A stretch of DNA of 53,920 bases, from contig JAHLWZ010000898.1 of NCBI GenBank assembly GCA_020536535.1, positions 1-53,920 of the forward strand, written 5' to 3'. A model generated the notes under the pieces. The model saw only the letters and a list, made by a program, of their open reading frames with translations. It was not told the DNA's origin and made no database searches. Position 1 is the first letter of the stretch. Every line of letters begins with the position of its first letter. The stretch is from Pelomyxa schiedti. Taxonomy: Eukaryota; Evosea; Pelobiontida; Pelomyxidae. Position numbers and translations under genes: made by a program. Positions 43,609 to 53,920 of the stretch are shown here, piece by piece.

Positions 43609-45804
43609 CGGTGTATGAGGGTGAGTGGGACAGGTTCAAGTGGCACGGGAGTGGCACGTGGAGGTCGCCTGATGGATCGGGTGACATCTACCATGGCATG
43701 TTTGATCATGGAAAGAGGAGCGGGACTGGGAGGATGCTGCTGGGTGACAACAGCAGCCATGGTGGGGGAGGGAGCTACGTCGGGGAGTGGAAGGACGACA
43801 CGTTCCACGGCCGGGGTGTGAGGCTGTGGGAAAACGGTGACAGGTACGATGGCCAGTGGGTGTGCGGAAAGGAGAACGGCGAAGGGACAAAGGTGTGGTC
43901 GAGGGATGGCTCGTCATTCACAGGGTTGTGGGAGATGGGAGCGCCAAAGAAGGGAACGAGGAGGTGGCCAAATGGTGACTACTTTGAAGGAACCTTCGCA
44001 ACGCAACCTCAACAACAAGCAGGTGGATGCTGGGAGTGCCATGGTGAGGGAGTATTGGTGTGTCCATCGACAGGTCTGCAAAGTAGATTTCAAGGAATCC
44101 TCAACAACAACATCTTTCAGCAGCAACCAGGTGTAGATAGGAGTGAATGTATCTATCTCATACAGCACACAATGGGGTCGCTGCCTCAGCTCATTAACCA
44201 ACAACAAATTCAGGTGTGTCAAAAAACTCTCTTTGTTTGAGATAACCTTTGGGGAATTGGCACTGTTCACAGGCCCTCGTAAATGAACACATAAAAGAAA
44301 AAAGTGAGCTGGAGGCAAGATTAAAAGAGGAAATGGCCAGGTCAAAGATGGAGTGGGAGGTGTGCCTTCGTTTTTTCTTCATTCGTAACTTATGAAACTA
44401 AATGGGTTTTTTTTTCGTTTACAAAACAAAAAAGCAAGTTGTAAAAAGAAATAAACAACAGCACGTTGATGAGATCAACCAGTTGCACCAAAAGATACAA
44501 CAACAACAGGAGCAACTGGAAGGCCGAGGTGACTCACTTATGATCCAAACCAAGGTTCCGGTGAAGAGTAATGATGATGAAAGCTGGAAAACTGGGGAAG
44601 AAAAAGCAGTGCTTGAACTGAACAAAGCCATCAAACTCACCACACAGTTCCAAGCACTGCTCAAAAATTCAGCTCCTGAGTTTATCTTGCTTCGAGAGTC
44701 ACTGGCCAAAATCACCAAGCACCTTCAAGAAGCCACGCAATGCAACAAGGCACTCAGATCACATCTGAGAGACCTCAATGCACTGAAGGACCTGCTCGAA
44801 AAACAACTCACTGAAACCTGTGAAACAGGCAAGAGGGTCCTTGGGCAGACACTGACAGTTCAGAACAGCGAGGCAGAGATTCAACAGTGCTCAAGGAACA
44901 TCTCTGAGTTGACAAAAAAGGTTTGGGCAAGCAATCATACAGCAGCAGAAGGAGGGAAGACAACAACAGAAAGAGAGAACGTTGTCATTCCCCCAACAAC
45001 AAAAGGTAAGCAAATGAATAATGAGCCTTAGTAACTTTGTCCCAAAAGGAAGCGAACTCTTGATGGTGACACTGAGTGAGCCAAAGGGTTTGGATAAAAT
45101 TGCTGAAGATTTCCACTTGGACGCAGGGAGCTCTCCACAAGCACCTTTCCAGTGGTTGAGTTCACTCTCAGACACACTTGGTGAGCTTCAACAGTGCCGG
45201 TTTGAAGAGTGCACAAAGCTTGCAGACCAGAAAACGATGCTGTTAAAGGAACTCTCCGAGCAGGTCACACTGGGGCCGAACCTCCGCAAGCAAATCGAGG
45301 AGATCAAGGGAGTCTGCACCAGAATGACACAGGAACACAAAACCAAGTGGATGTTGATGCGAGGGCTGGAAGGTGACGAGCAGTTCATTGCGTTGCCTTG
45401 TGTGTGGTCAATGCTCTCTGAGCTGCTCCCTCAGGCTCAACAGGCTGTTGTTGACCTCATGGTATCCAAAGCTGCCTCCATTGCTGCCCTTGTTTCTCCC
45501 GCTTCAATGGCAGCAGTTACCACAAGCACACTTCCTGGGTGCACCTCCACCACCTCGTCTTCTTCGGCAGGTGTGACTGCACCGGTACCCACCACTGCCA
45601 TCTTGAACAAGCTGTGCATTGAGTGTGATGAGAATCCACCCAATGTTCAATTCCAGCCCTGTGGTCACGTTGTCCTGTGCTCTCAGGTATTTTATGCTTC
45701 TTGAATGTAAATCCACACACAAAAAAACACAGTGTGCTGCTGTTGTTGGAATGAGGAAGTGCCTTGTCTGCCGCACCCCAATTCATCAAAAGAACCTTCT
45801 TTGA
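43074..45804 (+). CDS. MORN-repeat, coiled-coil, RING protein
   Basis: The first exon has about ten MORN repeats (YTGRLVNNRRDGRGTC, YEGEW, GDRYDGQW, GDYFEGTF), interrupted at 43524-43610 by 29 Thr codons. Downstream exons form a coiled coil (ALVNEHIKEKSELEARL, INQLHQKIQQQQEQL, about 44270-44930) and a helical region (45050-45480). The C-terminus is a C3HC4-type RING split by an intron: CIECDENPPNVQFQPCGHVVLC, then CAAVVGMRKCLVCRTP, ending at TGA 45802-45804. MORN repeats bind membranes or act as extended scaffolds, and such RINGs recruit E2 enzymes. A membrane-associated E3 ligase is the natural inference. The frame is open upstream to 43017, but the ATG at 43074 starts the MORN-type sequence. 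The tocopherol-cyclase-like gene diverges 59 bp upstream. Confidence 0.87.
43524..43610 (+). repeat. (ACA)n trinucleotide repeat coding poly-Thr
   Basis: Twenty-eight ACA codons followed by ACG code 29 Thr in the MORN protein. The same tract would read as CAA (Gln) or AAC (Asn) in the other frames and as poly-Cys/Val/Leu on the minus strand, which explains several spurious frames there. It is a likely length-variable microsatellite. Confidence 0.9.
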
Positions 45805-46113
45805 ATCAAGTGCCAACCAAGAACCACACACACAGCCACATCACTCGCTGGAGCATTGTTTCCATGGAATTCTGGTACCTGTCGTAGGAACCCCCTCAAA
45901 GATTGAACCATTGCATACTGATGTGCCCCACACCAAAAAACAAAAAGGCATTGATGTTGCAGAAAGCCATAATCTCTGCAGTGCCCATTGCTTGTCTTCC
46001 AGGCAATTTAGTAATCGTGGGGAGGAAAAAAGAAACTTTTTTTTTCCCTCAAATTAGTGGTCATAGAGCGGAAAGTCCAATTACATATGTTCACCAAGAA
46101 CTCTCGTATGGCT
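45805..46113. other. Convergent intergenic region, MORN-RING / Rab
   Basis: About 309 bp between two convergent 3' ends. Short minus-strand stretches (for example around 45960-46010) look weakly coding and might be further exons of the Rab gene, but the frames do not join cleanly. No repeat or RNA gene seen. Confidence 0.35.
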
Positions 46114-47287
46114 TTAGAGAAGGCTCTTGCGTTCGTGACTGGAATTGACTTTGAATTGGTGCACCTTGTCCCAACATATGGCGCAGAAGTACGCATCACA
46201 TTTGTTGCATTGAGCAACAGCCTCCATGTCACATTCCACGCACTGAGTAAAGTGGTTCATTAATACAAAACAAGTTAATGGAAGATAGGGATTATTGAAA
46301 CCTGTTTGCGGGCTGCTGGGCCAGCGGAGCGGGGGGGAGCGTAGTCTCCCTTTACTTGAAGCAATCCGGGTTTCATTCCAGCCAGAAGCAGCTCAAAGGC
46401 TGTTTTGATGTTTGTATCGTTTCTCGAACTCACCTCTCTATCCAATCATTAGAAACGGTGGGAACAAGAAGCAAATTATGTACATGTACTCCATCCTGTT
46501 GGCGGTTGCAAACTCCTTCGCAGTAGCAAAATCAACGGCACGGTTGCCTAGGTCAATCTTGTTTTGTTGTTGGAGCACTGTCACACATGGGAATCGAGAG
46601 TACCTTGGTTCCTACAAGAATGAGGGCAGCATGATCTGAATGGGCCTGGCACTCAGACAACCAGCTGCTGCGAATATGATTAAAAGACTCCATGTCGTTA
46701 ATGTCACTAGAGGTGATCAATAACATAAAAGGGCTTTTGAAACATCAGACTTACAATAGCAGCATTATCCCATGTGCACCTCTGTAATCTATAAAATAAG
46801 TACAGGTGCCTTTAGTAAAAGAAATTCTTACATGCTGTGGTTATTGTCCTAAATCTGGAAGGGGTAAATAAAGAGGACTAAGATGGGGTGAAAGGGAAAA
46901 CCTTTCTTGGCCAGAACAATCCCACTGTGCAGTTGTTAGAAAGCGGGATTGTAGAACAGGAGACACATACAATCTGGAATTTGACAGCATTGGACTCGAT
47001 GTCAATGGCCTTTGTTTGCTGTATTCAAACATAAGCCAAAGTGGTGAAACTACGTTAATCTACATACAAAATCGACACCTTTTTTCGAGTTTAGTACTAG
47101 GAAAAAATTGGGAATTTCATCGTACCAATGGTAGGTATGTACGCCTCGACGAAAGTGTCTTGCTAACATTGTTTATTGGGATTGTGTTGTTTCAAAAACA
47201 AAAGACAAGAGGCCATACTGTGTAACGTTGCATTAGTGAGGATTTGCCTGAGCCCCCATCCCCAACCAGAAGAATCTTAAATAGCAT
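46114..47287 (-). CDS. Rab-family GTPase with C-terminal B-box zinc finger
   Basis: ATG 47287 starts MLFKILLVGDGGSGKSS (P-loop GDGGSGKS). Spliced exons follow: QRYTQDTFVEAYIPTIG (switch I Thr), WDCSGQERF (switch II, Cys-Ser in place of the usual Thr-Ala), YYRGAHGIMLL, DINDMESFNHI, LVGTKIDL (base recognition, TKxD for NKxD) and VSSRNDTNIKTAF. This is a complete Ras-like fold close to Rab. After a short Pro/Gly linker and an intron, the last exon codes CVECDMEAVAQCNKCDAYFC and CxxC/H ligands ending HQFKVNSSHER, a B-box-type zinc finger. The stop is TAA 46114-46116, with no C-terminal prenylation Cys. Rabs regulate membrane traffic and need prenylation, so this one may be soluble or held by the B-box. 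Unseen 3' exons remain possible. Confidence 0.78.
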
Positions 47288-47543
47288 CCTACGTGTTGTT
47301 AGGAAACTGAAAAAAAAAACAAACTACCCTAGAAATACCTCTCTTGCTCGTTGGCTGCCATGGTTGTGTTTCGGGTTTTTTTTATTTTATTTGCCGCTTG
47401 TGTGGCTGGGTACTCTTTCTTGGTTTTTCTTGGTACGTGAGGGAAAAATTGGGAACCCCACTTGCCTAAACGATTCGAATCGACGACTTCCAGGAAGCCC
47501 ATCAAATCATGTGGAGGGAAAAAAAAAAGGTGTTCACAACAAT

Positions 47544-50500
47544 TCAAGGGGCTTTGGAAAGCAACAGGGCACGGCTCAACTGCATTTTTTCTTCAGGTGT
47601 CCACGTGGAAACAGAGAGGCCTGGGTTGAGTTGTAATAAGAGTGTATGGAGGAAGGTGGGAGGGGGGGAGAAGTAAATGATGAGGAACCTTGCATGGTAT
47701 CATGGAAAAATGCTAATGCATTCATTTTAGCCACTGGTGATGCTGGGTCCACATCATTGTCCTCTTCATCACTGCCAATAATGTCTTCTTCCTCCTGCTC
47801 GTTATTGATGTGTTCAAGGTCAAGCTCCTCGGCCCCTGAGCCGTCATCTTCCTCAGCCTGTTGTGGATGGAGTGAGAAAGAACTTGACTTCTTGGCTGGC
47901 AGAAAGACATACGTTATCTAGTTTTGTGGTTAGCTCTGAAGAAAAAAAACAAAGAAAAACTCTCACCTCTGTCACCCACTTCATCTTCATCTTCACCTGG
48001 ATCTTCAACGGAATGTGGATTGGTGAGGTCCGTATGTTCATCTTTGTATTGGTTTCTTTTAGGAAAAAAATAGTGGACTTGGAAAGGGGAAACCAGAACA
48101 GTTGTCAGCAAGGTCAATTGCTTGGAGTGCAATAACTTTCAAGTGTGGAGTCAAATTCTGTGGCAGCAGTTCCCTTGATGTGCGGAGCACAGAACACAGG
48201 CCAAGCAATGTGATTTTCTGATGAAACTTCCTGTAAATTCAAGTTTGGTGCTGTGAAGAATGCTCATGAACATAATAAACTAACCCCATCTTTTGAATAT
48301 GTGAAGTCAGTTCAAGTATTACGTGTGAATCCTGCGGTTCAAGGCAAGACAGACACAAGACTGGATCATAAACCAGGCCATTGGCAAACTGGAACCAGTG
48401 AGAACTACCAGGGAAACTCCAATAAGAGTACCAGCCTCTGGAAGGTTAGCTTTCTGTTTACTGTGCACCGGCGCATTTGCTCAACAGTCAGTCTGAGAAC
48501 CTCTGATGCAAACAGGTTGACTCGCCCTCTGTTCCACATTATGGGGGTCAAAAGGAGAAGGCGATGCTACTTGCAGAATTGAAGAACAGCTTCGGAAAGA
48601 GAACATATAGAACTCATAGCAGACTGTTCAGGAACGTCCCCAGTGAGAACCTAGTAAAAGAGACATAGACTTAAGTATCGTGCGTTACAGTTTCTCCAAT
48701 TTTTACACCTCCTTGAACAACTGGAGAATTTTCCCGGAATAATCTGGGTTTGCAAGAAATCCTTCAGTGTCATTGCAAACAAAGTTGATAAGCGAAACCG
48801 CCCAGTCTTAGTGTTAGGATGAGGAAAGATGTGACAAAATTATCAGGAAAAACCAGGGTAATCCCCAATAAACATTGTATTTGAGGTAAGGAGGTCAAAC
48901 ACTCTCCAGGGTACAGCTAGAGGTGATTCCATAGTCAAACGCGTGATGATGCGAATTGTATCATCAAAGAATGCTTCTGTTCAATGGTAAATTTCAACCT
49001 CATCGTGTGTTTCATACCCAATGAATTCTGCAAAACAAGTTCAAAGAGAGGAAGGAGGCAACTGCAAAAGCGGGGAAGAAGTTGAGGAGAGGGAAGAGCA
49101 GTGTCCAAGATGGTCATTATTGTTTCCAGACAACTTACTGCCACCATCTCTGACTTGGTATCCTCTTCCTCTTCCTCTATGTCATTGTTATTTTCATTGC
49201 CATTGCCATTGACGAGTTTAGTCGCTAAAGATTGAAATGATGTGGCCTGGAGTTGGAAGACAAAATACAATTACTTGCAAGCTTGAAATGCCTTAAAATA
49301 CCATAGCAACACACAAAGGTTCTGCATACGGAAGAACCGTCTGTGGATATTCTTCAATAAATCCTTGCAGGGCCGTCAGAAGGTCCTCATTCCTTGTCTC
49401 TTGAAGGAGAGTCATAATACCTTCAGTGATTGAGCAGGGATGTGTTTCCCATGACCATACACACGTGAAAGAATCTCCAGGATATGCGGCGAAATGAGTT
49501 CTTTTGCTAGTGCAGTTAGGGGGTGGCATATTGTTGGAGACCGGATGACACACCAGCACCATTCTTCTTCAACTTGTCAAGCGCCATAATGGCATGAAAG
49601 CTGACTGGTATCGATTGATCGGTTGTAAGCTGACAAATTTTCAGGACAGTCACCCCTAACTGTGCCGGGACATGGAACTCCATGGAGGCCAAACTGGCAA
49701 ACACTTCGCAGGCCTGTGACAATTGAGTCAAGCCCACAATATGCTGTAAAAACCTTGGATCTCAGAAGGCTATTTGCAGAAGATAATTCAGGGAACGCAT
49801 GCGCGCTCAACAACATCTCCATAGATGAAGAGAACACCGCATTTTTTAGGAGCTTGTCGCTTAGATGCGAGATTGCAGATAGGACTCCAAATTTGATGGA
49901 ATCAGTTTGGGAGTGCCCTGCAGGGTTTCTAAATAGGTCTCTGTCAATGACCACTTGAGCCGAAAGAGGTAACTTGCGAACTTTTTCAATAACTCAGAGA
50001 GGTAAGACATGAATTTGTTCAATGAAGTCTTGCCCCTGTATTTACAACAGTCTAGAATGAATGATACTGCACCAGCTCTCGGAGTGTCAAATTCACCGTC
50101 TTAAAAATGAGTATGGACAGGAAAGTGGCTGCAACCCACCAATAATGTCAAGATATTTCAAAGGTGTTTCTGTGAAGCACCGAGCTTCCTCTTCTGAATA
50201 ACACAGAAATCTAAAGGCGTATCACTCATGCATTATCATTTCGTAATATTGAGCTCACTTGAAGGCAACCTCTTCCAACAGTGTTGGCACAGAACCTTTG
50301 AGAACAGCAAACGTGGATGAATACTGGCACCTAAAAAAAGCAATAAAAAGTGGAACAGACCATGAAGTGATTCACACACGCAGAACCCAATGCACGAAGG
50401 GAAAAGCAGGACATCTTTGGTGGTATGTATCCACCCTGCATTTGTGTTTGTGTTGTCTCATTACTTAACATGGTAGTCCAAACCTTGTGGGGGAAAGAGA

Positions 50501-51710
50501 CAATGTTGATAAGTGACTGCGAAATGGTAGGTGCCCAAGTTGCCAAGAAATATTTTCCCATCTTTGTGTCTGTGTGCCTTCTCCCAATCATAAGCTCTAG
50601 AAGAAAGTGATTTTCGAAACCTGGTCAACCAACGGAAAAACACAGAGACAGCTCGTTGCCTTAGCTTCCAGTAATAAGGGCTTGGAAGTTGGTTGGTTTG
50701 AGTGACACCATCCAGAATGTGCTGCAGTATCCTGATCCAGAAGTCGATGTTTTGAGAGTGTTGGAAATATGCAGGCAATGCCATCTACTGACAAGTTTAT
50801 TTCTCAATCACTATTTGTCAAACCGGTCTGTCTGCACCTGCGTTGAAGACCACAATATTTTAATCACGTGGTATTTCAATTCCTCAGCCTCAACTGTTGC
50901 ACGCTCAAAAAGGGATCGAGACAGAACTTCAAGGGTGGGGAACACCCCAGATACAAGTTGATTCAGAATATTTCTTTCTGTTCTTTGTTGAACAACGATC
51001 AAAAAGTGAAGGTGGAACCTTTGCTCTCATGAGAGGAAGTGTATTCATAATTCCTTATGACACAACGCAAACACAGCAAAGCTCCAGAGAGTAATGTCTC
51101 GTCTTTTGTGGAGATGATAGTGCACATATGGGGTATCAGAGAATTCCACCTTTCGGAGGGAATATCCCAGCGTGCTATCGACTGCACTACATCATACATG
51201 ATTGACCTGGAAAAAAAAGATATTGAAAATTGAAAAAAATGTAAGGGAAGTGAACCTCACAGGTGGTGATGAACGTGTGAGAGTTGGAAGACAAGATTCC
51301 TTTATATGATCACGGGATGCCACAGGAAGTCCTTCCCAAATTTCTGTGTTGAGGTGTGTCCTAAACACACGGGCTATATTTTTGTGATTTTTGGAAGACC
51401 ACTTCGTTAAACAGCCAGCACATGCCTGCTACAAGTGAAACATCATTGTTACTTGAGATTTGTGTTAACAGTGCGCGAAAGAATTCCGGTTCAGAATGTG
51501 CCTGCACCATTTTTTTTTCTTTTATGAGTGACCATAAAACATAACGGCTCGTGTCACTGGCCGAAACAGCTCACAACGAACTAACGAAATGAAACACTTC
51601 CTCATTACCATTTCAAGTAAGGTGGACTCGGCTCGTCCCCTCGCGTCCCTGTCTGAGACTCCCTCTGCTGATGTGGCCAAAACACCCAACAGAGCCGGTA
51701 ACTGCTCCAT
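47544..51710 (-). CDS. Importin-7/8-like karyopherin beta, copy A
   Basis: ATG 51710 starts MEQLPALLGVLATSAEG, resembling the first HEAT repeat of importin-beta-type receptors. The gene continues through many short introns and HEAT-like helices, for example ATSFQSLATKLV (49230), AVSCLETIMTILDTALP and LLPRFCSCLLPLF (49080-49150), and PYAEPLCVAMVF near 49300. The C-terminal acidic region (GSDEEDNDVDP, 47755-47880) followed by NALAFFHDTMQ and a short helical tail ending LSKAP at 47544-47546 is the layout of importin 7/8. Expected role: Ran-dependent nuclear import of ribosomal proteins, histones and other cargo; the acidic loop binds Ran or cargo. Internal exon borders were not all resolved. Tandem copy B lies immediately upstream. 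Confidence 0.7.
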
Positions 51711-51838
51711 CCGTCACACAAACCGATTACGCAATGACACAAGATAATCAAGGAAAAAGCAACGAACACTTCGCCTAAGAAGGGCACGATCTCGATTCTA
51801 AAAATGACACTGGCTATTCCAGGTTTGCCTTTGTCCAA

Positions 51839-53920
51839 TCACGAGGATTTGAACGAGAAGGCCTGGCTCAATTTCATTTTTTCTTCAGGCGTCCAGGTGG
51901 AAATAGAGAGGCCTGGGTTGGGTTGTTTTGTGTGAGCAGGTATTGTTTGTGTGTGAAGAAGGAGTGGGGGGGAGAAGTAAATGATGAGGAACCTTGCATG
52001 GTATCATGGAAAAATGCTAATGCATTCATTTTAGCCACTGGTGATGCTGGGTCCACATCATTGTCCTCTTCATCGCTGTCAATAAGGTCTTCCTCAGCTT
52101 CAATGTCATTTTCATATTCAAGCTCCTCGGCGTCCGAGCCGTCATCATCATCTTCAACCTGTTTTGGGATTGAATGGTGAGAAAGAAATTACTTCATTGC
52201 CCGGGATGGGATGTCATGCTTTATCTATTCTGATTATTAGAAATGAAAGAAGAACTGAAAATAAATCACTTCACCTCTGTCTTCGTCGTCCTTATCTTCA
52301 TCTTCATCTGGCTCCCTACCTTCATCTTTCTGTGGATTGGAAAAGTCCATAGCTTCATCTTGATCTTGGTTTCTTTTGGAAACAAAAAGTAGGTGTGTTG
52401 GGAAAAACCTGAACAAGCGGCAGAAGCTTTTTCGGCAAGCTCTATTGCTTGGAGTGCAATAACCTTCAAGTTTGGTATCAAGTCCTGAGGTAACACTTCC
52501 CTTGATGTGCGGAGCACAGAACACAGGCCAAGCAATGTGATTTTCTGATGAAACTTCCTGTAAATTCAAGTTTGGTGCTGTGAAGAATGCTCATGAACAT
52601 AATAAACTAACCCCATCTTTTGAATATGTGAAGTCAGTTCAAGTATTACGTGTGAATCCTGCGGTTCAAGGCAAGACAGACACAAGACTGGATCATAAAC
52701 CAGGCCATTGGCAAACTGGAACCAGTGAGAACTACCAGGGAAACTCCAATAAGAGTACCAGCCTCTGGAAGGTTAGCTTTCTGTTTACTGTGCACCGGCG
52801 CATTTGCTCAACAGTCAGTCTGAGAACCTCTGATGCAAACAGGTTGACTCGCCCTCTGTTCCACATTATGGGGGTCAAAAGGAGAAGGCGATGCTACTTG
52901 CAGAATTGAAGAACAGCTTCGGAAAGGGAACATATAGCTCTCAGAGAAGACTGTGGCAGGTCACGGGAGACAACCTGAAGTGATATAGACTTAAGTATCG
53001 TGCGTTAGAGTTTCTCCAATTTTTACACCTCCTTGAACAACTGGAGAATTTTCAAAGAGTAATCGGGGTTGGCAAGAAATCCTTCAGTGCCATTGCAAAC
53101 AAAGTTGATGAGTGCCACAACACAATCTTAGCGTTAGGATGAGGGAATGATGCTCTGGGTACAAGATTAAGACAAGGCATACCAGGATACTCCTCAATGA
53201 ATACTATTTTTGAGGTAAGAAGGTCAAACACGCTCCAGGGTACAGACAGAGGTTGTGCCATAGTCAACAGCGTTATGATGCGAATTGTATCATCAATGAA
53301 GTCTTCTATTGCAATGGTAAGTGACCTAATTTGTATTCCATACCAAGTACCCATAGATTCACTCTGCAAAACAAGCACAAAAACAGGAAGCAGGCCGTTG
53401 GAAAAGCGGGGAAGAAGTTGAGGAGAGGGAAGAGCAGTTTCCAATATGGTAATTATTGTTTCCAGACAGCTTATTGCCACCATGGCTGACTTTGTATCCT
53501 CTTCCTCTTTGTCATTGTCATTGACGAGTTTAGTCGCTAAAGATTGAAATGATGTGGCCTGGAGTTGGAAGACAAAATACAATTACTTGCAAGCTTGAAA
53601 TGCCTTAAAATACCATAGCAACACACAAAGGTTCTGCATACGGAAGAACCGTCTGTGGATATTCTTCAATAAATCCTTGCAGGGCCGTCAGAAGGTCCTC
53701 ATTCCTTGTCTCTTGAAGGAGAGTCATAATACCTTCAGTGATTGAGCAGGGATGTGTTTCCCATGACCATACACACGTGAAAGAATCTCCAGGATATGCG
53801 GCGAAATGAGTTCTTTTGCTAGTGCAGTTAGGGGGTGACATATGGCTGGAGACCGGGTGACACACCAGCACTATTATTCTTCAACTTGTCAAGTGCCATA
53901 ATGGCATGAAAGCTGACTGG
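51839..53920 (-). CDS. Importin-7/8-like karyopherin beta, copy B (partial, 5' end outside window)
   Basis: Same gene as copy A, in head-to-tail order; its stop (TGA 51839-51841) lies 128 bp upstream of the start of copy A. It has the same exons: MVAISCLETIITILETALP-like at 53440, PYAEPLCVAMVF at 53610, an acidic stretch (LIDSDEEDNDVDP, 52045-52110), FFHDTMQ and a tail LSISTWTPEEKMKLSQAF. It diverges from A in several exons but is identical across two long tracts that include introns. The N-terminal half lies beyond the window. Likely paralog function with possibly different cargo. Confidence 0.68.

Noticed and set aside
43273-43687. Minus-strand frames with long poly-Cys, poly-Leu or poly-Val
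   Set aside because: They are reverse readings of the (ACA)n repeat within the MORN coding exon.
46300-46390. GC-rich segment considered as a tRNA
   Set aside because: It does not fold into a cloverleaf with standard A and B boxes and reads as the Pro/Gly linker exon of the Rab gene.
48253-48582. Identical 109-codon plus-strand frames at 48253 and 52580
   Set aside because: They are antisense shadows of the duplicated importin exons and introns. Their identity comes from the converted tract, not from a separate gene family.

Overview
The window is nuclear DNA from a eukaryote. Nearly every gene is broken by short GT-AG introns, mostly about 27-60 nt, and reads open only after they are removed. 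Genes are packed closely on both strands, often with 60-250 bp between divergent starts or convergent ends. First exons tend to be GC-rich and downstream exons and introns AT-rich. A dicluster [4Fe-4S] ferredoxin-type protein and a decayed Fe-superoxide dismutase point to an anaerobic or microaerophilic protist. Together with Rab, RBBP6, importin, MORN-RING and Claspin-like genes this would fit an amoebozoan such as an archamoeba, but that lineage is inference. All exon chains were joined by eye and need transcript support.

Layout. 0.2-9.1 kb: a secreted Cys-containing protein; a LIM + EF-hand protein (-); an ADP-ribosyltransferase-like protein joined to an NBR1-type FW domain; a second secreted protein; a ferredoxin-like protein; a Sel1-repeat protein (-). 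9.6-18.5 kb: one giant gene joining an Upf1-like helicase to a UvrD/TRANK1-like helicase. 18.5-20.2 kb: two abutting TA-flanked inverted-repeat elements, then a tandem repeat. 20.6-36.3 kb: an unrecognised protein (-), RBBP6 (DWNN/zinc knuckle/RING/RS), UBFD1 (-), a Claspin/Mrc1-like protein (-) and a secreted GH31 glycosidase. 36.4-40.0 kb: a degenerate stretch with a 120-bp direct repeat, an Fe-SOD relic and weak or unrecognised genes. 40.2-47.3 kb: an esterase-like alpha/beta hydrolase, a tocopherol-cyclase-like protein (-), a MORN/coiled-coil/RING protein and a Rab GTPase ending in a B-box (-). 47.5-53.9 kb: two head-to-tail importin-7/8-like genes (-), the second cut by the window end.

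Functionally this is an ordinary mixed nuclear neighbourhood, not an operon. Several genes touch ubiquitin and RNA biology (RBBP6, UBFD1, MORN-RING, the helicase giant), but no co-regulation can be read from the sequence. The most unusual content is in domain combinations: ART+FW, LIM+EF-hand, Rab+B-box and a two-helicase fusion. There is also a pair of adjacent MITE-like elements just past the helicase stop codon, and near-identical tracts between the importin copies that suggest gene conversion. No rRNA, tRNA or CRISPR array was seen.
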